A DNA stretch of 64,000 nt from Enhygromyxa salina (lineage in GTDB: Bacteria; Myxococcota_A; Polyangia; Nannocystales; Nannocystaceae), in the NCBI RefSeq assembly GCF_000737335.2, contig NZ_JMCC02000011.1:1-64000 (forward strand), read 5' to 3'. The notes under the pieces are model-generated. The model was given only the letters and a program-made list of their open reading frames with translations, had not been told where the DNA came from and ran no database searches. The position numbers and the translations under genes were made by a program. Positions 28,180 through 36,810 of the stretch are shown here, one piece after another. Position 1 is the stretch's first letter. Each line of letters begins with the position of its first letter.

Positions 28180-30600
28180 GTGGATGTCCGCCAGCCATGG
28201 GTCGCCGCCGATCGAGTGTTTTTGTGGACCGAACGAAGCCCCACCCCGTTGGTGCGGGCCGTGCCAGCCGTCGCGCCCGCAGTCTCCGTCCCCCACGACC
28301 CAAGACTGCGCGCGACCGCCCGCAAGCTGACGATCGCCGCCTGGGTCGCACTCGCCGTCGCCGTGGTGCTGTCCAAGCTGGGGATCAGCTGGCTGTTCGC
28401 GCCCTCGAACCCTGCGGGCGAGCTCGTGAATCAGCTGCTGTGGACCCCGCCCAAGCGGTTCCTGATCGGGGTGGCCGTGATCGCCGGGCTCGCGCCGCTC
28501 CTCGCTGGCGGATGGCTTCGGGCACCGGCAAGCGTCGCAATCGAGCGAGTCCGTCGCCGCCGCGTGATCGGGCTCGTCGGCTTGTTTGGCCTCACGCTCA
28601 TGGCCGCGCTGACTTCGTTCGACATGGCGCTGCTGCGGCGGGCGATCGAGCTGGGGGTCGCCCGAGAGCACTGGGACTTCGGCTGTGTCTGGCCTTCGGG
28701 TGACTACCAGGCTGCATTCGTTGGCTCCGGCCAACTCGCGGTGGTGCTGCGCATCCAAGCCGCGGTGGTCGACACGCTGGCCCGCTCCCCTCGCGCGGGC
28801 CGGGGCTCGTGGCGGCTATGGCGGGTGGGCCTGGCCTGTGTGCTGGCGGCCTGTGCTGCTGCCCCGTTCGCCTGGCTGGGCATAGAGGACCACGTGGCGT
28901 CGCAGTACCCGCGGACGTGGCTGCTGCCCAGCGTGGCCTACATCGTCGCGTTCGGCGTGTTCGAGCTGTGTGCACGGCTTGGGCTGCTTGGCCGCGCGGG
29001 TGCCCAGCGGCGCCGCAGCCAGGCTTCAAAGCCCAAGCCTTCATCCCCCACCTCAGCGCCGCCGCGCCAGCGTGGCCACACCCGCCCGCGCCTGACCCCA
29101 GATCCTGCCGCGCTCGCGCTCGGCCATCGGGCGCTCGCCCGGGCGCGAAGGTGGCTGTGGCTCAGCGGCCTGGTCGGCTCCGGCGCGGTCATCGTGCTCA
29201 TCAACCTCAGCGCGATCCACTTGGCTGAATCCTTCGATCGTCGCGGGGGGGCGGTGCTGCCCGCGATGTTGCTGATCTGTGTCGGCCTGCTGGCGTGGGT
29301 CGTGTTCCAAGCCTCACTGCCCAGCCCGGCTCCACCGCGAACGCGCCCGCGCTTGGCCAGCGCCGGGCTCGAGCGCGTGGTCGAGCTCATCGAGCAAGCG
29401 ATCGCCCAGCTCGAGCGCGGCCACGACCAACCATTCGAGGTGACCTACTACGACTTCACCGCGCGCTTCGAGGCGCTCACCCCCGACGAGCTCGAGCGCC
29501 TCGCAACCCTCGGGCTCGACTCAACCCGCCTGCGCAGCCTGCCCGCGACCTGGGTCGACGCGACGCAGAGCTTCGACCCAGAGCTGCGCCGGGGCATCCA
29601 TCGGGAGCTCATGCAGATCCAGGCCACGATCATCGGCCGGCCGAGCGCGGATCCCTACCGCGCAGATCTTGGCGCGTGCAGCCTGGTCGACAGCATTGGA
29701 CTGGGTTGGCTACGCCGCGGCCAGGCCCGGGACGGCGAGCTCAATCAGGCCCACGGCCTTCGCAATTGGGCGATCTTCGCCGCGGTGTTGGGCTGGGTCG
29801 CGATCACGACCGGGGTTGGCCTCGCCACGACGAGCGTCCCTCTGAAGCTATGCATGCCAGGCGTTGGCGACTGTCAGCTCGCGCTGCCCTGGCTCGAGTG
29901 GGACCTCGTCGGTGCCGCGTTGCTGACGCTCGCGCCGATCGTCGCGTGGGTGATCGGCTTGGCCCACCGCAGCGTCGCCGCGCGCTGCTTCGAGTTCGCG
30001 TTGCCCTGCCCGGCCAACGACGCGCCGGCTGCCCCGCCCTACTCGGTGGCGTTCAACACCACCTATTTGCAGCTGTCCTGCAAGCGCACGTCCTGGTTCC
30101 TGGCCAGCATCGCCGGGTGCCAGCTGTTGCTGGCCGCCGTCCCGCTGCTGACAGCCGTGAGCGCCGCGTCCGACTCCTTGCTCGAGGACGCGCTCGGCGG
30201 CCCCGGCGTGTGCGTGTTGCTTGGGGCTCTCGTTGGCTTCGCGCTGGTCTGCGTGCCCTTGATCCGCCACGGCCACCGGCGCCTGTGTGCCCACATTTGG
30301 CTCGCGCGGCTGGATCGACGAAACACCAACAACGACGAAGACATCTCGGCCATGGTCGCCGCGATGGTGGGCCACCGGATCCGGCTGGTGACCAGCTCGC
30401 CCCCACCACGCGATGCGATCGAGGCCCTGATCGCGTGTGTGGCTGCGGCTCCGCTGCCCGTCCAGGACCGCGTCGCAACCCTCGAGCGGCTCGAGCTGGC
30501 GCGCGCGCGCGGAGCCTCGCTCACGCCCGAAGAGCTGCTCGAGCTCGAGGCCGAGCTGTGGGTCTGCGAGCTGTGGGTCGCAGAATCGGGCGCTTGTTAG
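28180..30600 (+). CDS. Large multi-pass membrane protein of unknown function
   Basis: About 806 residues with several hydrophobic segments (IAAWVALAVAVVLSKLGISWLF, FLIGVAVIAGLAPLLAGG, VIGLVGLFGLTLMAAL, and more near 540-700), separated by charged loops. No transporter or enzyme signature recognised. The start is uncertain: GTG at 28180 or 28216 are both possible, and the segment before the first helix has no family guide. It begins 7 bases after the TPR protein gene and is probably in the same operon. Confidence 0.7.
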   Translation: MDVRQPWVAADRVFLWTERSPTPLVRAVPAVAPAVSVPHDPRLRATARKLTIAAWVALAVAVVLSKLGISWLFAPSNPAGELVNQLLWTPPKRFLIGVAVIAGLAPLLAGGWLRAPASVAIERVRRRRVIGLVGLFGLTLMAALTSFDMALLRRAIELGVAREHWDFGCVWPSGDYQAAFVGSGQLAVVLRIQAAVVDTLARSPRAGRGSWRLWRVGLACVLAACAAAPFAWLGIEDHVASQYPRTWLLPSVAYIVAFGVFELCARLGLLGRAGAQRRRSQASKPKPSSPTSAPPRQRGHTRPRLTPDPAALALGHRALARARRWLWLSGLVGSGAVIVLINLSAIHLAESFDRRGGAVLPAMLLICVGLLAWVVFQASLPSPAPPRTRPRLASAGLERVVELIEQAIAQLERGHDQPFEVTYYDFTARFEALTPDELERLATLGLDSTRLRSLPATWVDATQSFDPELRRGIHRELMQIQATIIGRPSADPYRADLGACSLVDSIGLGWLRRGQARDGELNQAHGLRNWAIFAAVLGWVAITTGVGLATTSVPLKLCMPGVGDCQLALPWLEWDLVGAALLTLAPIVAWVIGLAHRSVAARCFEFALPCPANDAPAAPPYSVAFNTTYLQLSCKRTSWFLASIAGCQLLLAAVPLLTAVSAASDSLLEDALGGPGVCVLLGALVGFALVCVPLIRHGHRRLCAHIWLARLDRRNTNNDEDISAMVAAMVGHRIRLVTSSPPPRDAIEALIACVAAAPLPVQDRVATLERLELARARGASLTPEELLELEAELWVCELWVAESGAC

Positions 30601-30777
30601 CTCGCCTGAACGCGAAGCTCGAGCTTCGATCGAGCCGCAGTAGGCGTAGCCGCCAGCGGGGTTGATCCGCGAGCGGGGCAGCAGCTCGACACGCGCCCCG
30701 TAGAACAAGACCTTTGCCATGGTGCGTGTCCACGCTGACCCCGTCGCCATCCCAACTACATGCTTCGAGGGAGCCGT

Positions 30778-32181
30778 CTACTTCGCGGCCGCGTTGTCCT
30801 CTTCGCGATACTCGTTGAGCCGATACTGAATCTTGCGCGGCGAGATCCCCAGGATCCGAGCCGCCTTGGACGTTGACCCCCCAACGTGCTCGAGCGTCTG
30901 CAAGATCGAATACCGCTCGAGCTCGCGCAGGCTCGCCCCCGGTACGGTCGGCAACCCCGTGCTCGAGCGCCCCGAGTTCATCAGCTCGCGCGGCAGCTCG
31001 CGGGGCTCGATCTCTTCCCCGCGCGCGAGCGCGACCGCGTGCTCGATGCAGCTCTCGAGCTGGGTGATGTTGCCCGGCCAGTCGAAGTTGAGCAGCACCC
31101 CAAGCGCCCGCTCGGCGAAGCCCGTGACCGCCTTGCCGTTGGTTCGGGCGTGGCGCTGGAGGAAGTGGGTCGCCAGCAGCGGGATGTCGTCGCGACGCTC
31201 GCGCAGGGTTGGAACGCGCACGCAGATCACGTTGAGCCGGTAGAACAGATCCTCTCGAAACGCCCCCGCTTGGACCTCGTCGTGGACCTCGCGGTCGCTG
31301 GCCGCGAGCACCCGCACGTCAATCGGAACGCTCTCGGTCCCGCCCATTCGCTCGATCGCGCCCTCTTGCAGCGCGCGCAAGATCTTGGCCTGGGTGGGCA
31401 TGGGCAGATCGGCGACCTCATCGAGAAACAAGGTGCCGCCGGCCGCCTGCACGAACCGACCCTCGCGGCGCTCGACCGCGCCCGCGAACGCGCCAGCCTC
31501 GTAGCCAAACAGCTCGCGGTCGAGGGTCTCTTCACTCATCGCCGAGCAGTGGACCGGCACGAACGGGCCCTTGCCGCGCTTGCTGAGCTCGTGGAGGGTC
31601 ACGGCCACGCTCTCTTTGCCAGTCCCGTTCTCACCAATGAGCAGCACCGAAGCGTCGGAGCCGGCGACCTGCTCGACGAGGTTCATCATCTCGCGGAACG
31701 CTCGTGACCGACCGATCAGGTTGTCGTAGTCGGCCTCCTCGTCGAGGCCGTCACGCCGCGCGAGCTCGCTGCGCAGGCGCTCCGCCTCGAGCCGCAAGGC
31801 GCGGTGCTGCAGCACGCGCTCGACGACGACCAACAGCTGTCCAAGGTGCAGCGGCTTGGTCAGGTAGTCGTCGGCGCCCTGCTGGATCGCCTCGACCGCG
31901 CTCTCTACGGTGCCGAACGCGGTCATGACGACGACCGAGACATCCGGGATCCGCTCGCGCACTTTGTCCATGAGCTCGATGCCGTTCATGCCCGGCATCT
32001 TGAGGTCCGTGATGACGATCTCGGGGGTCCACCCCTCGATCCTCCCGAGCGCCTTGAAGGCGTCCCCAGCAGACACCACCTCGTATCCCTCTTCGCGCAA
32101 GAGTTCGGTGAGCGCGGATCGTGCAGCGCTCTCATCATCGACGACGAGAATTCGGGCGGGCGCAGTTTTTTTGTCGACCAT
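30778..32181 (-). CDS. NtrC-family regulator with a GAFAGA loop
   Basis: 467 residues. The receiver has Asp59 and Lys109; the AAA+ domain has Walker A GENGTGKE (183-190) and Walker B FLDEVAD; a Fis-type helix-turn-helix (STSKAARILGISPRKIQYRL) ends the protein. The loop that contacts sigma-54 reads GAFAGA (230-235), replacing the conserved Thr. In studied NtrC/NifA/PspF proteins this Thr is needed for sigma-54 remodelling. The WPGN motif is also changed (WPGNITQLE). It may act on a modified sigma-54, or activate or repress without it. It is divergent from three universal stress protein genes. Confidence 0.93.
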   Translation of the reverse strand: MVDKKTAPARILVVDDESAARSALTELLREEGYEVVSAGDAFKALGRIEGWTPEIVITDLKMPGMNGIELMDKVRERIPDVSVVVMTAFGTVESAVEAIQQGADDYLTKPLHLGQLLVVVERVLQHRALRLEAERLRSELARRDGLDEEADYDNLIGRSRAFREMMNLVEQVAGSDASVLLIGENGTGKESVAVTLHELSKRGKGPFVPVHCSAMSEETLDRELFGYEAGAFAGAVERREGRFVQAAGGTLFLDEVADLPMPTQAKILRALQEGAIERMGGTESVPIDVRVLAASDREVHDEVQAGAFREDLFYRLNVICVRVPTLRERRDDIPLLATHFLQRHARTNGKAVTGFAERALGVLLNFDWPGNITQLESCIEHAVALARGEEIEPRELPRELMNSGRSSTGLPTVPGASLRELERYSILQTLEHVGGSTSKAARILGISPRKIQYRLNEYREEDNAAAK

Positions 32182-32227
32182 CCTGTTATCCCTGCCCCGA
32201 AAACCGGTAGAAGAGAACGAGACTTTC

Positions 32228-32290
32228 GCGCAAATTATGCATAAATGTCGCTAGAGCGCACATATTTCTGGAATTGCGAAAAAATTGCGC
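32228..32290. promoter_or_regulatory. AT-rich divergent control region with repeats
   Basis: This stretch between the NtrC-like regulator and the stress protein genes is unusually AT-rich for the window. It has a perfect palindrome TTATGCATAA (32235-32244) and a direct repeat AATTGCG at 32272 and 32283, spaced 11 bases, one helical turn. This suggests a regulator binding site. No proper -24/-12 sigma-54 promoter was found on either strand. Confidence 0.45.
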
Positions 32291-32339
32291 GTGCGGATGG
32301 GTTTCGCTGGCAGCCCGGACGGGCTTGGATGCTCCCCGA

Positions 32340-33221
32340 ATGCCTTCCAACACTACATGGACCCTTGGCCTGGATCTGCGCGAGGGCGCCGAAGGGCCGC
32401 TCGTCTTTGCCGTCTGGCTGTCAAACCAAATTCAGGCCGACCTGGTGCCCATCCACGTGATCGAGCCGGACCAGCGGCGGCTGCTGGCGAGCGCCGACAA
32501 GCACGAAGAAGCGGTCGCCCTCGCTGAGGACGCTCTGGCCCGCACGCTCGAGCGCGTTGGCGCCGACACGGCCCTCGAGAACGTGCGTCTGGTCGAGGTC
32601 GGGAGCCCCGAAGACGTGCTCGCCGGCGCCGCAACGGACAGCGAAGGGCTGATCATCGGTCGGCTCGCGCCGCGCGGCAAAGATCGCCTGTTGCGTCTGG
32701 GCGGCGTCGCCCGGCGCCTGCTTCGCCGGCTGCCTGCCCCAACGATCGTGGTCCCGCCGGACACCCGCGCGCAGAACATTGGCAAGGGTCCGATCGTGCT
32801 GGCGGCCGACGCCCACGAAGACTCGATCGGCGCCGCCCGCTTCGCGCTGCGGATGGCCGAGCTGCTTGGCCGCGAGCTGATCTTGGCCCACGTCGTGCCC
32901 ATGCCCTACGGCTGGAGCATCGGCTATCTCCCGCCCACCTCCGTCAGGCAGGTCCGCGCCGACCTGCGCGCTGGCGGTGAGCGCACCCTCGAGCGCTGGG
33001 CCAGCCAGCATGGGATCACGGGCCTGCGCGGGGTCGTGACCGAGGGCATCGTGCCCGACGAACTCGGCCGGCTCGCCAAGGCCGAAGACGCCCTGATGGT
33101 TGTCACTGGCTCGCGCAAGCTCAACGCGATCGAGCGCCTGTTCGTCACGTCCGTGGGCAGCGAGCTGAGCGCCAGCGCGCCCTGTCCGGTCGCGGTCGTG
33201 CCCCCAGACTACATGTCCTAA
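32340..33221 (+). CDS. Universal stress protein, tandem-domain
   Basis: About 293 residues from the ATG at 32340, with two UspA-type domains. The first (WTLGLDLREGAEG) carries variant nucleotide-loop residues. The second (PIVLAADAHEDSIGAARFAL) ends with VVTGSRKLN...SVGSELSASAPCPVAVVP, the usual C-terminal signature. USPs are cytosolic stress proteins that often bind ATP. It is first of three USP genes divergent from the GAFAGA regulator. An upstream TTG at 32274 would lengthen it by 22 residues without family support. Confidence 0.93.
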   Translation: MPSNTTWTLGLDLREGAEGPLVFAVWLSNQIQADLVPIHVIEPDQRRLLASADKHEEAVALAEDALARTLERVGADTALENVRLVEVGSPEDVLAGAATDSEGLIIGRLAPRGKDRLLRLGGVARRLLRRLPAPTIVVPPDTRAQNIGKGPIVLAADAHEDSIGAARFALRMAELLGRELILAHVVPMPYGWSIGYLPPTSVRQVRADLRAGGERTLERWASQHGITGLRGVVTEGIVPDELGRLAKAEDALMVVTGSRKLNAIERLFVTSVGSELSASAPCPVAVVPPDYMS

Positions 33222-33239
33222 GGTTCGGGGAGTCCCACC

Positions 33240-33734
33240 GTGAGTGAAGCAAGCACCATCGATCCCGTGGCCGCGTGGACCCTGCAAAAGCGCAAGGTCC
33301 TGGTCCCCTTCGACTTCTCCGAGGCTTCTCGCAAGGCGCTGGCTGTCGCGCGGACCTTCGTGGCCGACGTTGGCCAGCCCAACGGCGGCACGGTCTCCGT
33401 CATCCACGTGATCACCCCGCCACCGATCACCGCGCCGGGGCGGCTGTTGCGTGGGCCCTTCGACGAGGAGCGGGCGATCGCGCAGGGCTTCACCGCGCTC
33501 CGCGAGGCGCTCGCCGACGCCGGCGCGCCCGAGTTCGATCCCCACGTACGCGTGGCCTCGAACCCCGCCGAAGAGATCGTCAGCTACGCGGACTTCGAGC
33601 AGATCGAGCTCATCGTGATCTCCTCGCACGCGCGCAAGGGCTTCGATCGCTGGCTGATCGGCTCTACGGCCGAGCGCGTGGTTCGGCTCGCCCCGTGTCC
33701 GGTGTTGGTGTTGCGCGGTCCTCGGCCGCAGTGA
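33240..33734 (+). CDS. Universal stress protein, single-domain
   Basis: 164 residues, one UspA domain. It begins KRKVLVPFDFSEASRKAL and ends with the ATP-loop pattern SSHARKGFDRWLIGSTAERV and RLAPCPVLVLRG, so nucleotide binding is likely. The GTG start lies 18 bases after the previous stop. It sits between two tandem-domain USP genes and is presumably co-transcribed with them. Confidence 0.94.
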   Translation: MSEASTIDPVAAWTLQKRKVLVPFDFSEASRKALAVARTFVADVGQPNGGTVSVIHVITPPPITAPGRLLRGPFDEERAIAQGFTALREALADAGAPEFDPHVRVASNPAEEIVSYADFEQIELIVISSHARKGFDRWLIGSTAERVVRLAPCPVLVLRGPRPQ

Positions 33735-33749
33735 AAGCATGAGCTGAGC

Positions 33750-34664
33750 ATGCCGGACGATCGACAAATCATGCGCTGGGTGGTGGGCCTCGACCTTCGT
33801 CCCCACAGCCACGGGGCAATCAACTTCGCGCAGTGGCTGCGCGCCCACGACAAGCAACCGGAGCAGCTGCGCATTGATGGCCTGCACGTGGTCGAGGCGC
33901 GGATGTTCAACCTGCCCGGTGGCAAGTCGCGCGCCGAGGTCGTGGGCGACGCGCTGAAGGCCGCGCGCGTGGCTGTCTCGGTTCGCAACGCCAGCGAGGC
34001 GTTCGACAGCGTCAACGTCGTCGAGTCGATCCCCTCTGTCGATCGCGGGGTCGTTGACGTGCTCAGCACCGCCGCCGGGCTGTGGATCACGGACGGCATC
34101 ATCCTGGGTCGGCGCGGGCCCGGGGAGCACGGCGCCCTGATCCGGCTGGGCAAGGTCGCGCGCAACTTGCTGCGAAAGCTGCCGGCGCCAACCTTCGTGG
34201 TCCCGCCGGATCTCGAGCTGGCCCACGTTGGACCTGGGCCCATCCTCTGCGCGGTCCAGCTCGACGCGCGCGGCGTCGAGGTGGCCCGCTACGCCGAGCG
34301 TCTCGCCAGGCGACTCGGTCGCAGCGCCCGCTTGGTCCACGTGATCGACACCGGCGATCCAATCGGCCTGCAGTATCTGCCCGAGGGCAGCTGGGACGAT
34401 CTTCACGCCCGTCAACGCGACGACGCCCAGGACAAGATCGTGCAGTGGCGCGACGCCGCGGGGCTCACAGCCTACACGCTGCTCGCCCAAGGCCAGACGG
34501 TGCCCAGGCTGGTCAGCGCCGCGCGGGAGCTGGACGCGTGCATGATCCTGTGTGGCTCGCGGCAGCTGAGCTTGGCCGAGCGCATGTGGATCTCCAGCGT
34601 TGGCTCGAGCCTGGCCGCGGCGGCACACCTGCCCGTTGGCGTCATTCCGTCGAGCGAGAGCTAA
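33750..34664 (+). CDS. Universal stress protein, tandem-domain
   Basis: 304 residues with two USP-like domains (WVVGLDLRPHSHGAINFA and GPILCAVQLDARGVEVARYA). It is a clear paralogue of the first USP in the group: both share RLGKVARNLLRKLPAPT / LGGVARRLLRRLPAPT and end in a PVGVIP / PVAVVP strand. The nucleotide-binding glycines are degenerate in the first domain. It ends convergent with the PAAR gene, overlapping its stop by four bases. Confidence 0.92.
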   Translation: MPDDRQIMRWVVGLDLRPHSHGAINFAQWLRAHDKQPEQLRIDGLHVVEARMFNLPGGKSRAEVVGDALKAARVAVSVRNASEAFDSVNVVESIPSVDRGVVDVLSTAAGLWITDGIILGRRGPGEHGALIRLGKVARNLLRKLPAPTFVVPPDLELAHVGPGPILCAVQLDARGVEVARYAERLARRLGRSARLVHVIDTGDPIGLQYLPEGSWDDLHARQRDDAQDKIVQWRDAAGLTAYTLLAQGQTVPRLVSAARELDACMILCGSRQLSLAERMWISSVGSSLAAAAHLPVGVIPSSES

Positions 34665-34948
34665 CCAATCAAGACCGTCGCGCTGCCCCCAACGATGACC
34701 CCGCCATGGGTGGTTGGATCACCGATCCGGGCGGCGGGCTTGCGATCAATCGTCACGCTGGTCGACCCCACCGCGACCTCGTTGACCGGCCCCGGTCCGC
34801 AGGCGCAGGTTGAACCTTGCATCGCGGCTGGGCGGCTGTCGATCACGACAGAGGTTGAGCCCGCCGCGAGGATGACCCCGCCAACGTGGGCGTTGGGGCT
34901 TGCGAGCGGGCAGGTGTGCGGATCACCAAGGCGGGCGGCGTGTGGCAC
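34661..34948 (-). CDS. PAAR domain protein
   Basis: 95 residues forming a complete PAAR domain: AARLGDPHTCPL at the start and RIGDPTTHGGVIVGGSATVLIG at the end, with His and Cys residues for zinc. PAAR proteins cap the VgrG spike of type VI secretion or related contractile systems and carry effectors. No VgrG or T6SS structural gene lies in this window. It follows the small secreted protein gene by nine bases; that partner may be its cargo or an accessory. Confidence 0.93.
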   Translation of the reverse strand: MPHAARLGDPHTCPLASPNAHVGGVILAAGSTSVVIDSRPAAMQGSTCACGPGPVNEVAVGSTSVTIDRKPAARIGDPTTHGGVIVGGSATVLIG

Positions 34949-34957
34949 GGCTGGTTC

Positions 34958-35296
34958 TCAGGGCGCGGACATGCTCACGTTTTGGTAGCAGCCCTTGGCG
35001 TCAACGAACACGTGGACCAGGCGATTGTTCTGGAATGCCCAATTCAGCAATGGCTGGCCGGCGCTCATGGACCCGCAGCCGGCGACTCGCTCGGTCCGCA
35101 CGTTGCCCGAGATCTTGACGTAGAACTCCAAAATGTCGCCATCCTTGCCGACCGTCATTGATGTAATCACGCCGGTGTGCTCCCCGGCCTTCGCGTCTTT
35201 GGGCGCGGGGTACTTGTCCTTGCTGGGCCCAGCGTGGGTGACCGGCGAGAGGCTGACGAGCAACGCGGCGATGGCAACAGGGAGATATCGCTTCAT
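34958..35296 (-). CDS. Small secreted protein upstream of PAAR gene
   Basis: 112 residues with a clear Sec signal peptide (MKRYLPVAIAALLVSLSPVTHA) and a mature domain of about 90 residues containing two Cys (AGCGSM, KGCYQN) that could form a disulphide. The mature part is beta-rich (ILEFYVKISGNVRTE). It shares a transcript with the PAAR gene. No family recognised; it might be an immunity or accessory protein, judged only by position. Confidence 0.8.
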   Translation of the reverse strand: MKRYLPVAIAALLVSLSPVTHAGPSKDKYPAPKDAKAGEHTGVITSMTVGKDGDILEFYVKISGNVRTERVAGCGSMSAGQPLLNWAFQNNRLVHVFVDAKGCYQNVSMSAP

Positions 35297-35418
35297 CGTG
35301 TGGATGTATCACGCGCCACGCGGTCCCCGCAATCCAACCGGGAGACGGGGTACGCCGGCCCTCACGGGTCCTTTGGGCCCCACTCGCGCCGGACCATCGG
35401 GCAGCGCTATCCTCCGGC

Positions 35419-36099
35419 ATGGCCCTCGCGCCCGGCATCCACTTTCTCAAGCCAAGCATCCCGATCTACGTGTTCGAGGGTGACCAACCAGGCCCGTCCG
35501 CGCTGATCCAAGCCGGGATCCACGGCGACGAGATCGCGGGCGTGCACGCGCTGCAAGAGCTGCTCGAGGCCAACCTGCGCCCCACGCATGGCCGGCTGCT
35601 GGTCTGCCCGATCATGAACCCCCGCGCGTACCGGGAGCGGCAGCGGGCCGCCGCGGGCGGCTTGGACCTCAACCGCTGCTTCCCCGGCGACGCGAACGCC
35701 GAAGCCTGGGAGCGACGCCTCGCCCGGCAATTCATGGACCTCGTCGAGGACGAGCGGCCGGCGCTCATGGCTACCCTGCACGAGTCGCACAAGCGCTACG
35801 ACAAAGCTGCGGATCACCCAACCTTTGGCCAGACCCTGGTCTATGGTGTCGAGCCGATGCCGCCAATTATTGGGCGCACGATCGAGCGGCTCAATCGGCG
35901 GTTCGAGTCGGCGCAAGAGCGGTGGGATCCGCAGTATTTCCCGGTCTCGACCTCGTCGACCGAGGTGATCGTCGATGCAATTGGCTGCGTGGGGATCTGC
36001 GTGGAGACCTGGATGGGGTTCGAAGAGCGGCACCGCATCGAGATGCAAAAAGCGGTGGTCGAGTATTTGCTCGATGACGTTGGGGTTCGGCGGATCTAG
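35419..36099 (+). CDS. Succinylglutamate desuccinylase/aspartoacylase-like M14 protein
   Basis: 226 residues. The zinc site is visible as HxxE in QAGIHGDEIAG, the substrate-binding NR in GGLDLNRCFPG, a second His in MATLHES, and the catalytic Glu in GICVETWMG. The family removes an N-acyl group or cleaves C-terminal residues; the substrate is not evident. Its TAG stop codon is the left end of the 39-bp short repeat element, so the gene ends in the repeat. Confidence 0.88.
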   Translation: MALAPGIHFLKPSIPIYVFEGDQPGPSALIQAGIHGDEIAGVHALQELLEANLRPTHGRLLVCPIMNPRAYRERQRAAAGGLDLNRCFPGDANAEAWERRLARQFMDLVEDERPALMATLHESHKRYDKAADHPTFGQTLVYGVEPMPPIIGRTIERLNRRFESAQERWDPQYFPVSTSSTEVIVDAIGCVGICVETWMGFEERHRIEMQKAVVEYLLDDVGVRRI

Positions 36100-36135
36100 T
36101 CCCGAATCAAGCGCTGCGCGCTCGACTCGGGCCTA
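36097..36135. repeat. 39-bp short form of the TIR element
   Basis: The same 39 bases as the left hairpin unit of the 177-bp elements, alone. It begins with TAG and ends with CTA. The TAG is the stop codon of the plus-strand aspartoacylase-like gene and the CTA is the stop codon of the minus-strand MoaD-MoaE gene. The CCCGAATCAAGCGC / GCGCTCGACTCGGG arms make a bidirectional hairpin. Confidence 0.85.
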
Positions 36136-36810
36136 GGGCCCCTGCCCGATCCACTCCCCGCCGTCGCTGTCGATCTCTTTCTTCCAGATCGGCACGTCCT
36201 GCTTGAGCCGCTCGATCACCTCCCTGCAAGCCCGGAACGCCTCGTCACGGTGGGGCGCGCTCGCGGCGATCACCACCGCGGTCTCGCCGATCTCCAGCCG
36301 CCCCACCCGGTGTTGCAAGGCCACCCGCGCCCCCGGGATCTCGGCCTCGACCGCCAGCGCGATCTCATCCATCTTGGCCACCGCCATCGCGGGGTAGGCC
36401 TCGTACTCGAGCCAGCGAACGGTCTTGCCGCGGCTGTGCTCGCGCACGTTCCCGGTGAAGGTGGTGACGCCGCCCGCGTTGCGATGCTCGACCGCCGCGA
36501 CCACCTCGGCGAGCGACAGCGCCGTCTCGCGTAGAACCGAGCGCTGCCCCGCGTGATCCACCGGCGCACCGCCGCTGACGGGCGGAATTAGCGCGACCTC
36601 CTGCCCCGCCAAGATCGACCCCGATTCACCGACAAACTCGTGATCCACAGCCACCCGGCAGTGCGCCAGCTCGGCCCCAACTTCAGGATGGGCAGCGCAG
36701 ATCCGCTCGCGCAGCTGCCCGACCGTAGCGGGTTCGCTGAGCTCGAGCTCGACCTGAGCGGCGCCAATTCGCTGCCGTAGCCCGGCAAACAACAACACTG
36801 TCACTCGCAC
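36133..36810 (-). CDS. MoaD-MoaE fusion (molybdopterin synthase)
   Basis: 225 residues. Residues 1-81 are a MoaD ubiquitin-like domain ending in PPVSGG (Gly80-Gly81); from about 92 a MoaE domain follows with GNVREHSRGKTV, HRVGRLEIGE and KQDVPIWKKE. Together they form molybdopterin synthase, which adds sulfur to precursor Z. The thiocarboxylate must form on a C-terminal glycine, yet here it is internal, so cleavage after GG is expected, as reported for mycobacterial MoaX. A perfect AGGAGG stands five bases before the GTG start. Confidence 0.94.
   Translation of the reverse strand: MRVTVLLFAGLRQRIGAAQVELELSEPATVGQLRERICAAHPEVGAELAHCRVAVDHEFVGESGSILAGQEVALIPPVSGGAPVDHAGQRSVLRETALSLAEVVAAVEHRNAGGVTTFTGNVREHSRGKTVRWLEYEAYPAMAVAKMDEIALAVEAEIPGARVALQHRVGRLEIGETAVVIAASAPHRDEAFRACREVIERLKQDVPIWKKEIDSDGGEWIGQGP

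Noticed and set aside
32250..32300. Sigma-54 promoter for the stress protein genes
   Set aside because: TGG and TTGC elements are present but their spacing is 15 bases between GG and GC, not the required 10.
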